Assembly (NCBI RefSeq): GCF_000830005.1
Contig: NZ_CP010407.1
Location: 3,949,001 to 4,013,000, forward strand
From: Streptomyces vietnamensis
GTDB lineage: Bacteria; Actinomycetota; Actinomycetes; Streptomycetales; Streptomycetaceae
Reading direction: 5' to 3'
Length of the DNA stretch: 64,000 nt
The translations under genes were made by a program, and so were the position numbers. Positions 51,795-64,000 of the stretch are shown piece after piece (within the stretch, counting starts at the first letter, position 1; the number at the start of each line of letters is the position of its first letter). A model generated the notes under the pieces. The model was given only the letters and a program-made list of their open reading frames with translations. It was not told the origin of the DNA and searched no databases.

Positions 51795-52331
51795 TTACGC
51801 CTCCTCGTCGCCCGCGGCCTTCTCCTCGGGGGACTCAAGGCCGAACTGCTCGACGATCCACTTGTCGAACTCGATGGAGGCGCGGACCCAGCTGACCGTG
51901 GAGGACACGAAGTGCTCCAGGGCGACGCCGGTGCCGATCAGCATCTGCGCCTCGCCGATGAGGCGGAGGGTGGCGGAGCCGTCCTCCTCCTCGTGCAGGT
52001 GCGTGTACACCTTGGGCCACAGGGTGCGGCGGTTCCAGTCGTCGATCGCGTCGAGGATCCTCGCGCGGTCGTCGGCGGCGTGCGGGCGGTCGTAGAACGT
52101 CCGCACCGAGAAGACCTGCTGCTCGCCCTCGCCGCGGAACATGAAGTACGTGCGGAACTCCTCCCACGGCGCCGCGAGGTCACCCTCGTCGTCGACGACG
52201 TACTTGAGTTCCATCTGCTCGAGGAGCTGCTTGACGAGGTCCTGGTCGGGGACGACGGGGCCCGCCGGTCCTGCGGCCTGAGGCTGGGGCTGGCCCCCGA
52301 AATTCGGAATCGAGGACGGGTCGATGCTCAC
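51795..52331 (-). CDS. YbjN domain-containing protein
   Basis: The product has 178 residues from a GTG at 52331. A short Pro/Gln-rich leader precedes the YbjN fold: LVKQLLEQMELKYVVDDEGDLAAPW, TYFMFRGEGEQQVFSVR and a C-terminal helix with VSWVRASIEFDKWIVEQFG. YbjN proteins are small, soluble and often stress-linked, and they bind type III-chaperone-like partners. The gene is convergent with the mannosyltransferase-like gene and downstream of clpB on the same strand. Confidence 0.88.
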   Translation of the reverse strand: MSIDPSSIPNFGGQPQPQAAGPAGPVVPDQDLVKQLLEQMELKYVVDDEGDLAAPWEEFRTYFMFRGEGEQQVFSVRTFYDRPHAADDRARILDAIDDWNRRTLWPKVYTHLHEEEDGSATLRLIGEAQMLIGTGVALEHFVSSTVSWVRASIEFDKWIVEQFGLESPEEKAAGDEEA

Positions 52332-52462
52332 CGTTATTTCCCTTCGTACGGATGCTCGCCATCCTCCCCCATGCCGGGCGGTACGTGGCAAGCCCCGCCG
52401 GACCGGAAACGGCGAGATCCGCTGCCGGCGGACACGATCCCGCGCGCCCCGGCCGTACGAGG

Positions 52463-52495
52463 ACGGGGACGGGGGCGGCGGGACCGCCCTCGTCC
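52463..52495 (-). terminator. Terminator of clpB
   Basis: GGGGACGGGGGCGG and CCGCCCTCGTCCCC pair at 13 of 14 positions around a five-base loop. The stem starts 13 bases after the clpB stop. Confidence 0.75.
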
Positions 52496-52507
52496 CCCTC
52501 ATGTCCT

Positions 52508-55102
<2,595 letters not shown>

Positions 55103-55166
55103 GTGCGGTGCTCCTCCTGGATTCTCGTGGGTCCTCTCCTTCTATGACTTCTCCAGGGTACACAAA

Positions 55167-55187
55167 GTTGAGTCGATCCCGCTCAAG
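55167..55187. promoter_or_regulatory. HAIR operator (HspR box) upstream of clpB
   Basis: GTTGAGT-N7-GCTCAAG fits the HspR-associated inverted repeat CTTGAGT-N7-ACTCAAG with one mismatch in each arm. It lies 65 bases before the clpB start. Confidence 0.85.
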
Positions 55188-55224
55188 GTATCGGAGGGAG
55201 TCCCGCCCCGGGTAGTTTCCGGGC

Positions 55225-55629
55225 ATGGCCACAGACCCGAGGAACCCCTCCGACTCGTACCTGAGCTTCTGGCGCGAGTACCACATGTGCACCCTGACCA
55301 CCCCGCGCCCGGACGGCACGCCGCACGTCGTCGCGGTCGGCGTCACGTACGACCCCGAGGGCGGGTACGCGCGCGTGATCACCAACAAGAACAGCCGGAA
55401 GGTCGCCAACGTCCTGGCGGCGGGCGCGGACGGCGCGCGGGTCGCGGTCTGCCAGGTCGACAAGGGGCGCTGGGCCACCCTGGAGGGTGTCGCCCGCATC
55501 CGTACGGAGGCGGAGACGGTCGCGGACGCCGTCGCCCGCTACGCCGAGCGCTACGGCCGCACGCCGTCGCCGAACCCGGACCGGGTCGTCATCGAGATCG
55601 CCCTCACCCGGGCGATGGGCCGCGCCTGA
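55225..55629 (+). CDS. PPOX-class F420-dependent oxidoreductase family protein
   Basis: The product has 134 residues. The split-barrel fold of pyridoxamine-phosphate-oxidase-like proteins is visible: Y-L-S-F-W-R-E-Y-H-M-C-T-L-T-T-P-R-P-D-G-T-P-H-V-V-A-V-G, S-R-K-V-A-N-V-L, and C-Q-V-D-K-G-R-W-A-T-L-E-G. Streptomyces homologues bind F420 or flavins. No partner is adjacent. The gene is divergent from clpB and ends at a bidirectional terminator. Confidence 0.9.
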   Translation: MATDPRNPSDSYLSFWREYHMCTLTTPRPDGTPHVVAVGVTYDPEGGYARVITNKNSRKVANVLAAGADGARVAVCQVDKGRWATLEGVARIRTEAETVADAVARYAERYGRTPSPNPDRVVIEIALTRAMGRA

Positions 55630-55656
55630 CACCCGCCGGCCGCGGACATGGGAACG

Positions 55657-55701
55657 CACAGCGGCGCCATCGCGTTTCAGGTCCGCGATGGCGCCGCTGT
55701 G
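55657..55701. terminator. Bidirectional terminator after the PPOX gene
   Basis: An 18-bp perfect stem starting CACAGCGGCGCCATCGCG, with a nine-base loop, lies between the convergent PPOX and Rieske-like genes. Confidence 0.9.
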
Positions 55702-55743
55702 TGGGGGAAGTGCCGGAGCGATCTACAACGACGGGGGAATCGC

Positions 55744-56061
55744 TCAGGCACTGCGGGGGGTGGCGGTGATGGCCTCTGGCTCGATCAGCTGGTGGTCGCG
55801 CTGGTCGAGGTTGACGAAGATCATGCCGTACCGGATGGCACAGCGGATGGGCTGCGGAGCGCCTCGGGGACGGCGCAGACAGCGGTACGCGCGGACGTCT
55901 TCGTCCTGTTCGCGGGCGACGACGATCGGCTCTCCGAAGAGCGTGACCTTCAGCGAGTCACCACGGTGGGGGATGGCCGTGGCGAGATCGACGAAGTGCC
56001 AACCGGAGCGATAGGCCGAGGCCATCTCCCGACGGAACCTGGGGTCATCGGGAACATTCAT
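55744..56061 (-). CDS. Rieske oxygenase-like remnant without its [2Fe-2S] ligands
   Basis: The product has 105 residues with an ATG start at 56061. The N-terminal part follows the start of Rieske oxygenase alpha subunits (WHFVDLATAIPHRGDSLKVTLFGEPIVVARE). The expected C-x-H-R-G is replaced by CLRRPRG, and the second C-x2-H is missing. The strand that normally follows much later (YGMIFVNLD) comes right after it. It looks like an internally deleted Rieske domain that kept its reading frame. It starts eight bases after the secreted DPGW-peptide gene and is probably translated from the same message. It cannot hold the cluster; another role, or decay, is likely. Confidence 0.75.
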   Translation of the reverse strand: MNVPDDPRFRREMASAYRSGWHFVDLATAIPHRGDSLKVTLFGEPIVVAREQDEDVRAYRCLRRPRGAPQPIRCAIRYGMIFVNLDQRDHQLIEPEAITATPRSA

Positions 56062-56069
56062 GCGCCCGA

Positions 56070-56288
56070 CTAGCTCCAGCCGGGGTCCTGCGCCGGAGCC
56101 ACGCTCCAGCCCGGGTCGCCGGGCAGCAGGGAGGCCGCGGTCAGGTGCCAGCCCGGGTCGAGCGGAGCGGCCTGGACCTGCGCCGGCTCCGAGCTCCAGC
56201 CCGGGTCGAGCACAATTCCCGCACCCACCGTGGCAGCCGCGATGAAGGCGACTCCGGCCGCCGCACGTATGAGCTTCTTCATCATCAC
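56070..56288 (-). CDS. Secreted peptide precursor with four DPGW repeats
   Basis: The product has 72 residues with GAGG seven bases before a GTG at 56288 (two ATGs follow at once). A signal peptide (KKLIRAAAGVAFIAAATVGAG) precedes a tail with four D-P-G-W units: LDPGWSS, LDPGWHL, GDPGWSV and the terminal QDPGWS. The repeat spacing is about 11-18 residues. The DNA repeats are not identical, so selection on the peptide is likely. It is the first gene of a two-gene unit with the Rieske-like remnant and is divergent from a LuxR-type regulator. A processed signal or surface peptide is the simplest idea, but it is inference. Confidence 0.75.
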   Translation of the reverse strand: MMMKKLIRAAAGVAFIAAATVGAGIVLDPGWSSEPAQVQAAPLDPGWHLTAASLLPGDPGWSVAPAQDPGWS

Positions 56289-56332
56289 CGAGCAACCTCA
56301 CTTGAAGGCAACGTCTGGATTCCAACCCCCGC

Positions 56333-56353
56333 GAGTAAGACGATGGCTTACTC
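56333..56353. promoter_or_regulatory. Candidate operator between DPGW-peptide and regulator genes
   Basis: GAGTAAG (56333-56339), seven bases, CTTACTC (56347-56353) form a perfect dyad in the 130-base AT-richer divergent gap. A second weaker dyad, GCATC-N10-GATGC, lies near the regulator start. Confidence 0.65.
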
Positions 56354-56418
56354 TCTGCGCCCGCACCACCAAACCCAGGCATCATGTTCCTGAGATGCAG
56401 GAGCCTGGGGGTGTACAT

Positions 56419-57399
56419 ATGCGGAAACAAGCGGACCAAACAGGTCACCCTCATTCGCATGCCGAACTGTGCGAAGCGGGCTCCGAGCTGTACGCGGCCG
56501 CTCTGCGGACCGGGCGAATACCCCGGTCAGAAGCGGTCGAGGCGCCGTGCCTCCTCGACCTCTCCCTGCTCCACCCCGACCCGGACGACGCGCAGTGGCT
56601 GCGCCCGGTGCCCCCCTCCGCGGCCCTCGCCCAGCTGCTCCAGCCCATCGAACGGGAGATACTCGACCGCCGGCGGCGCACCGTCGCCCTGTCGGACGCT
56701 TTCGAGCCGTTCATGGCCATCAGCGCCCACGACTCCCCCACCACACACGCCATCACCGTCCTCGAGGGCATCGACCGCATCAACTCGACCCTCGACCGCG
56801 TCGTGGCCAACTGCCGCAGCGAACTCCTCACCGTGCAGCCGGGCGGCGGTCGCCCCGCGCAGGCCCTCAGCGAGGCCCTGGACCGCGTCTCCCCGCTCCT
56901 CGGCCGCGGCATCAGCATGCGCACGCTCTACCAGCACACCGCGCGCCACACCGAGCTCACCCTGACCTATCTGGAGCACGTCGGCCCCGAGGTCCAGGTC
57001 CGCACCCTCGAAGAGATCATCGACCGGCTGATCATCGTCGACCGCGAGGTCGCCTTCATCCCGGCCCGCAGCGACCGCCAGGTCGCCCTGGAGCTGCGCC
57101 ACCCGGGCCTGGTCGCCTACCTCGGCGGCGTCTTCGACCAGTTCTGGCAGCTGGCGGTGCCGATACGGGAGGAGATCCCGTACGACGTGAAGACCGACGG
57201 CATCGGCGGCGTCCAGCGCTCCATCGCCAAGCTCCTCGTCGAGGGCCACGTCGACGAGGCCATCGCCCGCCGGCTCGGGATGAACGTGCGGACCTGCCGG
57301 GCGCACATCGCCAAGCTCGCCGCCGCCCTCGGCAGCGGGAGCCGGGCGCAGCTCGGCTATCTGATCGCCCAGTCCGGAATCCTCGAACGGGACAGCTGA
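56419..57399 (+). CDS. LuxR-type helix-turn-helix transcriptional regulator
   Basis: The product has 326 residues from the ATG at 56419 with GGGGG eight bases upstream. The C-terminal helix-turn-helix (DEAIARRLGMNVRTCRAHIAKLAAALG) is of the GerE type, although only about 40 residues remain after it. The long N-terminal part (about 20-270) is mainly helical and contains segments like LEHVGPEVQVRTLEEIIDRLIIVDREVAFIPARSDRQVALELRHPGLV (landmarks R-T-L and F-I-P) reminiscent of TrmB-like effector domains. It is divergent from the DPGW peptide, so peptide-linked or autoregulatory control is a testable idea. Confidence 0.8.
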   Translation: MRKQADQTGHPHSHAELCEAGSELYAAALRTGRIPRSEAVEAPCLLDLSLLHPDPDDAQWLRPVPPSAALAQLLQPIEREILDRRRRTVALSDAFEPFMAISAHDSPTTHAITVLEGIDRINSTLDRVVANCRSELLTVQPGGGRPAQALSEALDRVSPLLGRGISMRTLYQHTARHTELTLTYLEHVGPEVQVRTLEEIIDRLIIVDREVAFIPARSDRQVALELRHPGLVAYLGGVFDQFWQLAVPIREEIPYDVKTDGIGGVQRSIAKLLVEGHVDEAIARRLGMNVRTCRAHIAKLAAALGSGSRAQLGYLIAQSGILERDS

Positions 57400-57420
57400 A
57401 GAAACGGCGAAGAAGCGGCA

Positions 57421-57453
57421 GAGGCCCCCTCCACCGACGGTGGAGGGGGCCTC
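57421..57453. terminator. Bidirectional terminator between the regulator gene and hspR
   Basis: A perfect 15-bp stem, GAGGCCCCCTCCACC and GGTGGAGGGGGCCTC, flanks a three-base loop 22 bases after the regulator stop. Confidence 0.9.
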
Positions 57454-57458
57454 ATGGC

Positions 57459-57490
57459 CTCTGTATCTCTGTACCTCTGTACCTCTGTAC
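57459..57490. repeat. Four copies of an 8-bp unit beyond the hspR stop
   Basis: CTCTGTA(C/T) occurs four times in tandem, ending six bases before the hspR stop codon. It lies next to a terminator, as the 8-bp repeats beside purA do. Confidence 0.85.
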
Positions 57491-57496
57491 GAGGAG

Positions 57497-57931
57497 CTAC
57501 TCGCCGCGCTTCGGGCGCCACACCACGAGCGCGCTCGCCTGCTGCACGTCGGTGTACGGCACCAGGTCCCGGCGGTACGAGGCGTGCACCTGGGCCTCGC
57601 GCTGGCGCATCGTCGCCGCCGCGCCCTCGACCGCCGCCGACAGTTCGGACACCCGTGCCTGAAGCGCCGCGACCTGGTTCTCCAGTTCGATGATCCGCTT
57701 GATTCCGGCCAGGTTGATGCCCTCGTCCTGCGACAGCTGCTGCACCTGGCGGAGCAGCTCGATGTCACGGGCCGAGTAGCGGCGGCCCCGTCCGGCCGTG
57801 CGGTCCGGGGAGACCAGGCCGAGGCGGTCGTACTGACGCAGGGTCTGCGGGTGCAGACCGGAGAGCTGGGCCGCCACCGAGATGACGTACACCGGCGACT
57901 CGTCGGTCAGTTCGTACGGATTGCGTCTCAC
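57497..57931 (-). CDS. hspR: HspR, MerR-family heat-shock repressor
   Basis: The product has 144 residues from a GTG four bases after the dnaJ stop. A MerR helix-turn-helix and wing (SVAAQLSGLHPQTLRQYDRLGLVSPDRTAGRGRRYSARDIELLR, landmarks H-P-Q-T-L-R-Q-Y and R-R-Y-S) are followed by a coiled-coil. HspR with DnaK represses the dnaK operon and clpB by binding HAIR boxes, of which several are present. It is last of the operon dnaK-grpE-dnaJ-hspR. Confidence 0.96.
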   Translation of the reverse strand: MRRNPYELTDESPVYVISVAAQLSGLHPQTLRQYDRLGLVSPDRTAGRGRRYSARDIELLRQVQQLSQDEGINLAGIKRIIELENQVAALQARVSELSAAVEGAAATMRQREAQVHASYRRDLVPYTDVQQASALVVWRPKRGE

Positions 57932-57935
57932 CGGG

Positions 57936-59102
57936 TCACGCTCCCTTCGCGGCCTGGAACAGCTCGGCCCGCGGGTCCTCGGAGGCGGTCGCCTCGCGGA
58001 AGGTCTCCAGGGCCTCACGTGCCTTGTCGTCCAGCTCCTTCGGCACCGCCACCTCGACCGTCACGAGGAGGTCGCCGCGCGTGCCGTCCTTGCGGACCGC
58101 GCCCTTGCCCCGGGCGCGCATGGTCCGGCCGTTCGGGGTGCCCGCGGGCAGCTTGAGGGTGACCGCGGGGCCGCCGAGGGTCGGCACCTTGATCTCGCCG
58201 CCGAGCGCCGCCTCCGTGAAGGAGACCGGCACCGTGACGGTGAGGTTGTCGTCCCTGCGGCCGAAGACCGGGTGCTCGTCGACGTGCACGACGACGTACA
58301 GGTCGCCGTTCTGCCCGCCGCGCTCGCCCGGCGCCCCCTTGCCGCGGAGACGGATCTTCTGGTTGTCGCTGACGCCCGCCGGGATGCGGACCTGCATGGT
58401 GCGGGAGGACTTGGCCCGCCCGCTGCCCTTGCAGACCTCGCAGGGGTTCTCGGCGATGAGGCCGCGGCCCTTGCAGTCCACGCAGGGGTCGGTGAGCGAG
58501 AAGCCGCCGCCGCTGCCGCGCGAGACCTGCCCGGTGCCGACGCAGGTCGGGCACACCCGGGGGGTGCCGTTCTTGTCGCCGGTGCCCGAGCACGCCGTGC
58601 ACGGCTGCTGGCTGGACATCCGCAGCGGTACGGTCGCGCCCTCGATGGCCTCGGTGAAGCTGAGCGTCACCTCGGACTCGATGTCCTGGCCGCGCCGCGG
58701 CTGGGTGCGGGTGGCGCCCCCGCCGCGGTTGAACAGGCCGCCGAAGACGTCCCCGATCCCGCCGCCGCCGAAGCCGCCGGCCCCGCCCTGGGCGCCTCCG
58801 AAGAGGTCGCCCAGGTCGAAGTTGAACGAGCCGCCGCCGGGGCCGCCGGCCCGGAAGCCGCCGTTCCCGAAGAGGGCGCGGGCGTCGTCGTACTCCTTGC
58901 GCTTCTTGGGGTCGCCGAGGACGTCGTTCGCCTCGGAGATCTCCTTGAAGCGCGACTCGGCGCTCGCGTCACCCTTGTTGGCGTCCGGATGGTTCTCGCG
59001 GGCGAGCTTCCGGTACGCCTTCTTGATCTCGGCCTCGGTGGCGTCCTTGGGGACGCCGAGAACCTTGTAGTAGTCCTTCTCGACGAAGTCCTTCGTGCTC
59101 AT
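57936..59102 (-). CDS. dnaJ: Molecular chaperone DnaJ
   Basis: The product has 388 residues. The J-domain with H-P-D (ENHPDANKG) spans the first 70 residues. A Gly/Phe-rich linker follows, then a zinc-finger domain with four C-x-x-C-x-G-x-G units (CTACSGTGDK, CPTCVGTGQ, CVDCKGRG, CEVCKGSG) and the substrate domain. It stimulates DnaK ATPase. The order dnaK-grpE-dnaJ-hspR is the actinobacterial one. Confidence 0.98.
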   Translation of the reverse strand: MSTKDFVEKDYYKVLGVPKDATEAEIKKAYRKLARENHPDANKGDASAESRFKEISEANDVLGDPKKRKEYDDARALFGNGGFRAGGPGGGSFNFDLGDLFGGAQGGAGGFGGGGIGDVFGGLFNRGGGATRTQPRRGQDIESEVTLSFTEAIEGATVPLRMSSQQPCTACSGTGDKNGTPRVCPTCVGTGQVSRGSGGGFSLTDPCVDCKGRGLIAENPCEVCKGSGRAKSSRTMQVRIPAGVSDNQKIRLRGKGAPGERGGQNGDLYVVVHVDEHPVFGRRDDNLTVTVPVSFTEAALGGEIKVPTLGGPAVTLKLPAGTPNGRTMRARGKGAVRKDGTRGDLLVTVEVAVPKELDDKAREALETFREATASEDPRAELFQAAKGA

Positions 59103-59135
59103 CGACGTCCCTCCTCCCGCGCACGGGTACGGCTG

Positions 59136-61678
<2,543 letters not shown>

Positions 61679-61686
61679 TCAACAGA

Positions 61687-61707
61687 CCTGAGTGGAGGCG
61701 ACTCAAC
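61687..61707. promoter_or_regulatory. HAIR operator 2 upstream of dnaK
   Basis: CCTGAGT-N7-ACTCAAC fits the HspR box with one mismatch in each arm. The spacing between the two boxes (52 bases) suggests cooperative binding. A lone half-site ACTCAA follows at about 61725. Confidence 0.8.
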
Positions 61708-61838
61708 TCTTCGCCAGCCGGTCCACTCAAAGGGCGTGCCGATCCCCCGTTTGACCTGGTTCGCATGAAAGGGTCCGGACATAGTCAGGACATATCCCGC
61801 ATCCCTGTCCCAGGATCACCGCCGAAGGGTGTGAGCGC

Positions 61839-62318
61839 ATGACGGCGAAGCGCGCGTTCGACGTGGCGGGCGGGCTCGTCCTGCTCCTCGCGCTCTCACC
61901 CCTGATCGCCTGGACCGCCCTCTCCGTCACCCTCGGCGGCAGCGGCGCGGTGCTGCGCCGCCGGACGGTGGCCGGTCTGGAGGGGCGGCCCTTCACGATG
62001 CTGACCTTCCGCACGAAGGGCCCGCTGGCCGCGCTGCCGCTGCTGCTGCACGTGGTCGTGGGCCGGATGTCGCTCGTCGGACCGTGCCCGCTGGCCCCGA
62101 CCCACCGCGAGTGCGCGGGCGAGGGCCGCCGCCGGCTCTCCGTACGTCCGGGACTGACCGGACCGTGGCAGATCAGCGGCCGCTCGGAGCTGCCGTGGGA
62201 GGAGCGCGAACTGCTCGATCTCCACTATGTGGACCACCACTGGCTGGGGATGGATCTGCTGATCCTGGCGCGTACGCTTCCAGCAGTACGCAGACGTCGC
62301 GCGGCAAGGTTTGCCTGA
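61839..62318 (+). CDS. Truncated bacterial sugar transferase (PF02397 type)
   Basis: The product has 159 residues, against about 190-220 for the family's catalytic domain. It keeps the N-terminal helix with K-R-A-F-D, 'GRPFTMLTFRT' and the C-terminal M-S-L-V-G-P, R-P-G-L-T-G-P-W-Q-I-S-G-R and Y-V-D-H-H-W-L-G-M-D-L. Between F-R-T-K and P-L-L-L-H-V the usual segment with D-x-R-I-T and the catalytic Asp-Glu pair is absent. The MSLVGPRP motif reads PCP. I therefore doubt phosphoglycosyl transfer. It is divergent from dnaK; reading frame and codon bias are intact. Confidence 0.8.
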   Translation: MTAKRAFDVAGGLVLLLALSPLIAWTALSVTLGGSGAVLRRRTVAGLEGRPFTMLTFRTKGPLAALPLLLHVVVGRMSLVGPCPLAPTHRECAGEGRRRLSVRPGLTGPWQISGRSELPWEERELLDLHYVDHHWLGMDLLILARTLPAVRRRRAARFA

Positions 62319-62425
62319 GCGACACATATCACCGCGAGCGCCGCTACAGCGCGGCGCCGTGACCGGGTAATCTCAGCAGGAACTCAATAAGTTACCGCTT
62401 AGTAGGCCCGCCCGAGGAGCCCGTC

Positions 62426-64000
62426 ATGCAACTCGCCGCGATCATCGTGTCGATCGCCATCACGGTGGTGGCCGTCGCGCTGTTCGGCCGCGCCATCGTG
62501 CAGATCTACCGCTTCGTGCGGCTCGGCCAGCCGGTACCCGCCGGCACGCGCACCGGAGACCCCAAGGCCCGCACCATCACGCTGGTCAAGGAGTTCCTCG
62601 GCCACACGCGCATGAACCGTTGGGGCATCGTCGGCTTCGCGCACTGGTTCGTCGCGGTGGGCTTCTTCTCGCTGCTCCTCACCATCGTGAACGCCTTCGG
62701 CCAGCTCTTCCAGGCCGACTGGCTGATCCCGATCATCGGCGACTGGCTGCCGTACGAGATCTTCACCGAGTTCCTCGGCCTCATGACGGTCCTCGGCATC
62801 GTGACGCTCATCGTCATCCGCCAGCTGAGCAAGCCGACCAAGGCGGGCCGCAAGTCCCGCTTTGCCGGATCCAAGACCGGCCAGGCGTACTTCGTCGAGG
62901 CCGTCATCCTGATCGTCGGCGTCTGCATCATGACGCTCCGCGCCCTCGAGGGCGTCCAGCACCACGTGACGGGCTGGGAGCCGGGCTTCTTCGCCTCGTA
63001 CCCGCTGATCGCGCTGCTCGACGGCCTGGACCTGAGCACGATCCAGTACCTCACCTACTTCTTCGCGGCGCTGAAGATCGTCACGTCCTTCACCTGGATG
63101 ATCACGGTCTCCCTCAACACCAACATGGGCGTCGCCTGGCACCGCTTCCTCGGCTTCCCGAACATCTGGTTCAAGCGCAACGCCGACGGCTCCACCGCCC
63201 TCGGCCCGCTGCAGCCGATGACGACGGCCGGCAAGGAGATCGACTGGGAGGACCCGGCCGAGGACGCCGTCTTCGGCGTCTCCCAGGTCGAGCAGTTCTC
63301 CTGGAAGGGCATCCTCGACTTCTCCACCTGCACCGAGTGCGGCCGCTGCCAGTCGCAGTGCCCCGCCTGGAACACGGGCAAGCCGCTCTCCCCCAAGCTC
63401 CTGATCATGTCCCTCCGGGACCACGCCCACGCCAAGGCGCCGTACCTGCTCGCGGGCGGCGGCAAGGACATGGAGGGCAACGAGAAGGCCACGGAGGAGC
63501 AGCTCAAGGACGTCCCCGCCGCCGCCCTCGCCGAGGCCGAGCGCCCCCTCATCGGCACCGCCGAGGAGAACGGCGTCATCGACCCCGACGTCCTGTGGTC
63601 CTGCACCACCTGCGGCGCCTGCGTCGAGCAGTGCCCGGTCGACATCGAGCACATCGACCACATCGTCGACATGCGCCGCTACCAGGTGATGATCGAGTCC
63701 GCGTTCCCGTCCGAGGCGGGCACGATGCTCAAGAACCTGGAGAAGAAGGGCAACCCCTGGGGCCTGGCGAAGAAGCAGCGCGTCGAGTGGACCAAGGAGG
63801 TCGACTTCGAGGTCCCGATCGTCGGCAAGGACGTCGAGGACCTCACCGAGGTCGACTACCTCTACTGGGTCGGCTGCGCCGGCGCCCTGGAGGACCGCGC
63901 CAAGAAGACGACGAAGGCCTTCGCCGAGCTGCTCCACATCGCGGGCGTCAAGTTCGCGATCATGGGCGGCGAGGAGAAGTGCACGGGTGACTCCCCGCGC
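62426..64000 (+). CDS. Partial CDS: iron-sulfur heterodisulfide reductase-like protein (CCG family)
   Basis: The first 525 codons are visible and the gene continues past the right edge. Five or so N-terminal helices (1-240, with LFGRAIVQIYRFVRLGQPVPAGT) form a membrane domain of the cytochrome-b-like NarI type. Two ferredoxin clusters follow: CTECGRCQSQCP (about 294) and CTTCGACVEQCPV (about 394). The beginning of a cysteine-rich CCG domain (YWVGCAGALEDRAKKTTKAFAELLHIAGVKFAIMGGEEKCTGD in outline, landmarks W-V-G-C-A-G and E-E-K-C-T-G-D) ends the window. Such proteins pass electrons from a membrane quinol pool to a thiol or flavin partner. Confidence 0.93.
   Translation, partial: MQLAAIIVSIAITVVAVALFGRAIVQIYRFVRLGQPVPAGTRTGDPKARTITLVKEFLGHTRMNRWGIVGFAHWFVAVGFFSLLLTIVNAFGQLFQADWLIPIIGDWLPYEIFTEFLGLMTVLGIVTLIVIRQLSKPTKAGRKSRFAGSKTGQAYFVEAVILIVGVCIMTLRALEGVQHHVTGWEPGFFASYPLIALLDGLDLSTIQYLTYFFAALKIVTSFTWMITVSLNTNMGVAWHRFLGFPNIWFKRNADGSTALGPLQPMTTAGKEIDWEDPAEDAVFGVSQVEQFSWKGILDFSTCTECGRCQSQCPAWNTGKPLSPKLLIMSLRDHAHAKAPYLLAGGGKDMEGNEKATEEQLKDVPAAALAEAERPLIGTAEENGVIDPDVLWSCTTCGACVEQCPVDIEHIDHIVDMRRYQVMIESAFPSEAGTMLKNLEKKGNPWGLAKKQRVEWTKEVDFEVPIVGKDVEDLTEVDYLYWVGCAGALEDRAKKTTKAFAELLHIAGVKFAIMGGEEKCTGDSPR

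Overview
The window is a stretch of a Streptomyces chromosome. The base composition is very high in G+C, with GTG/TTG starts and tightly packed four-base-overlap gene pairs. The gene order (recR-ybaB, purA, kynurenine genes, fbaA-pyrE, speE, clpB, dnaK-grpE-dnaJ-hspR) is typical of the conserved core of Streptomyces chromosomes as I recall it. A canonical parS site at 40244-40259 agrees with a position in the central, origin-side half of the chromosome. I see no tRNA, rRNA, insertion sequence or CRISPR array.

Layout. 1-2626 (minus): an accessory module of a STAND/NB-ARC-TPR protein, a small membrane protein and the start of a second receptor-like protein, all sharing a 20-residue motif; it sits directly behind DUF5063-recR-ybaB. 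4.6-11.7 kb: SLATT membrane protein, GntR regulator with a class III aminotransferase, small membrane and hypothetical proteins, and an azoreductase behind a SoxR-type promoter. 11.9-16.4 kb: a membrane-anchored PstS-like protein, a Ser/Thr kinase, and a DUF6232 membrane protein overlapping a small helical protein; the last two carry matching GD-VNM-GG-GN motifs. 16.5-25.3 kb: LysR/SDR pair, purA, a degenerate diacylglycerol-kinase-like protein, a GbsR/MarR regulator facing an ABC exporter. 25.3-32.4 kb: MarR/hydrolase pair, cytochrome P450, two-component system, secreted FG-GAP protein. 32.5-35.6 kb: tryptophan to anthranilate (kynA, kynU and a formamidase candidate). 35.8-45.1 kb: housekeeping (MFS pump, MalY-like lyase, fbaA, pyrE, epimerase, speE-like, DUF2617). 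45.3-49.3 kb: two tandem Cys/Ser/Gly-rich membrane miniproteins, then a small membrane protein, a type I-like N6-adenine methylase and an HsdS-like subunit, with no restriction subunit. 49.3-64 kb: aminotransferase, mannosyltransferase-like protein, YbjN, clpB, a PPOX protein, a divergent locus with a secreted peptide bearing four DPGW repeats plus a Rieske-like remnant and a LuxR-type regulator, then the HspR-controlled dnaK operon, a truncated sugar transferase and a CCG-type Fe-S reductase that runs off the right edge.

How parts work together. HspR is encoded last in the dnaK operon, and HAIR operators lie ahead of both dnaK and clpB, giving an autoregulated chaperone regulon. The three kynurenine genes form a catabolic block. 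Two separate loci (1-2626 and 15383-16410) have the architecture of amyloid-type signalling pairs, in which a membrane protein and a partner share a short motif at opposite ends.

The least explained locus is 55744-57399, where a repeat-containing secreted peptide, a Rieske-like relic and a regulator surround a perfect inverted repeat. A recurrent oddity is short tandem duplication at or just past stop codons of several genes.

All calls are from reading the sequence; no database search was run, and base-level positions of short motifs may be off by one.
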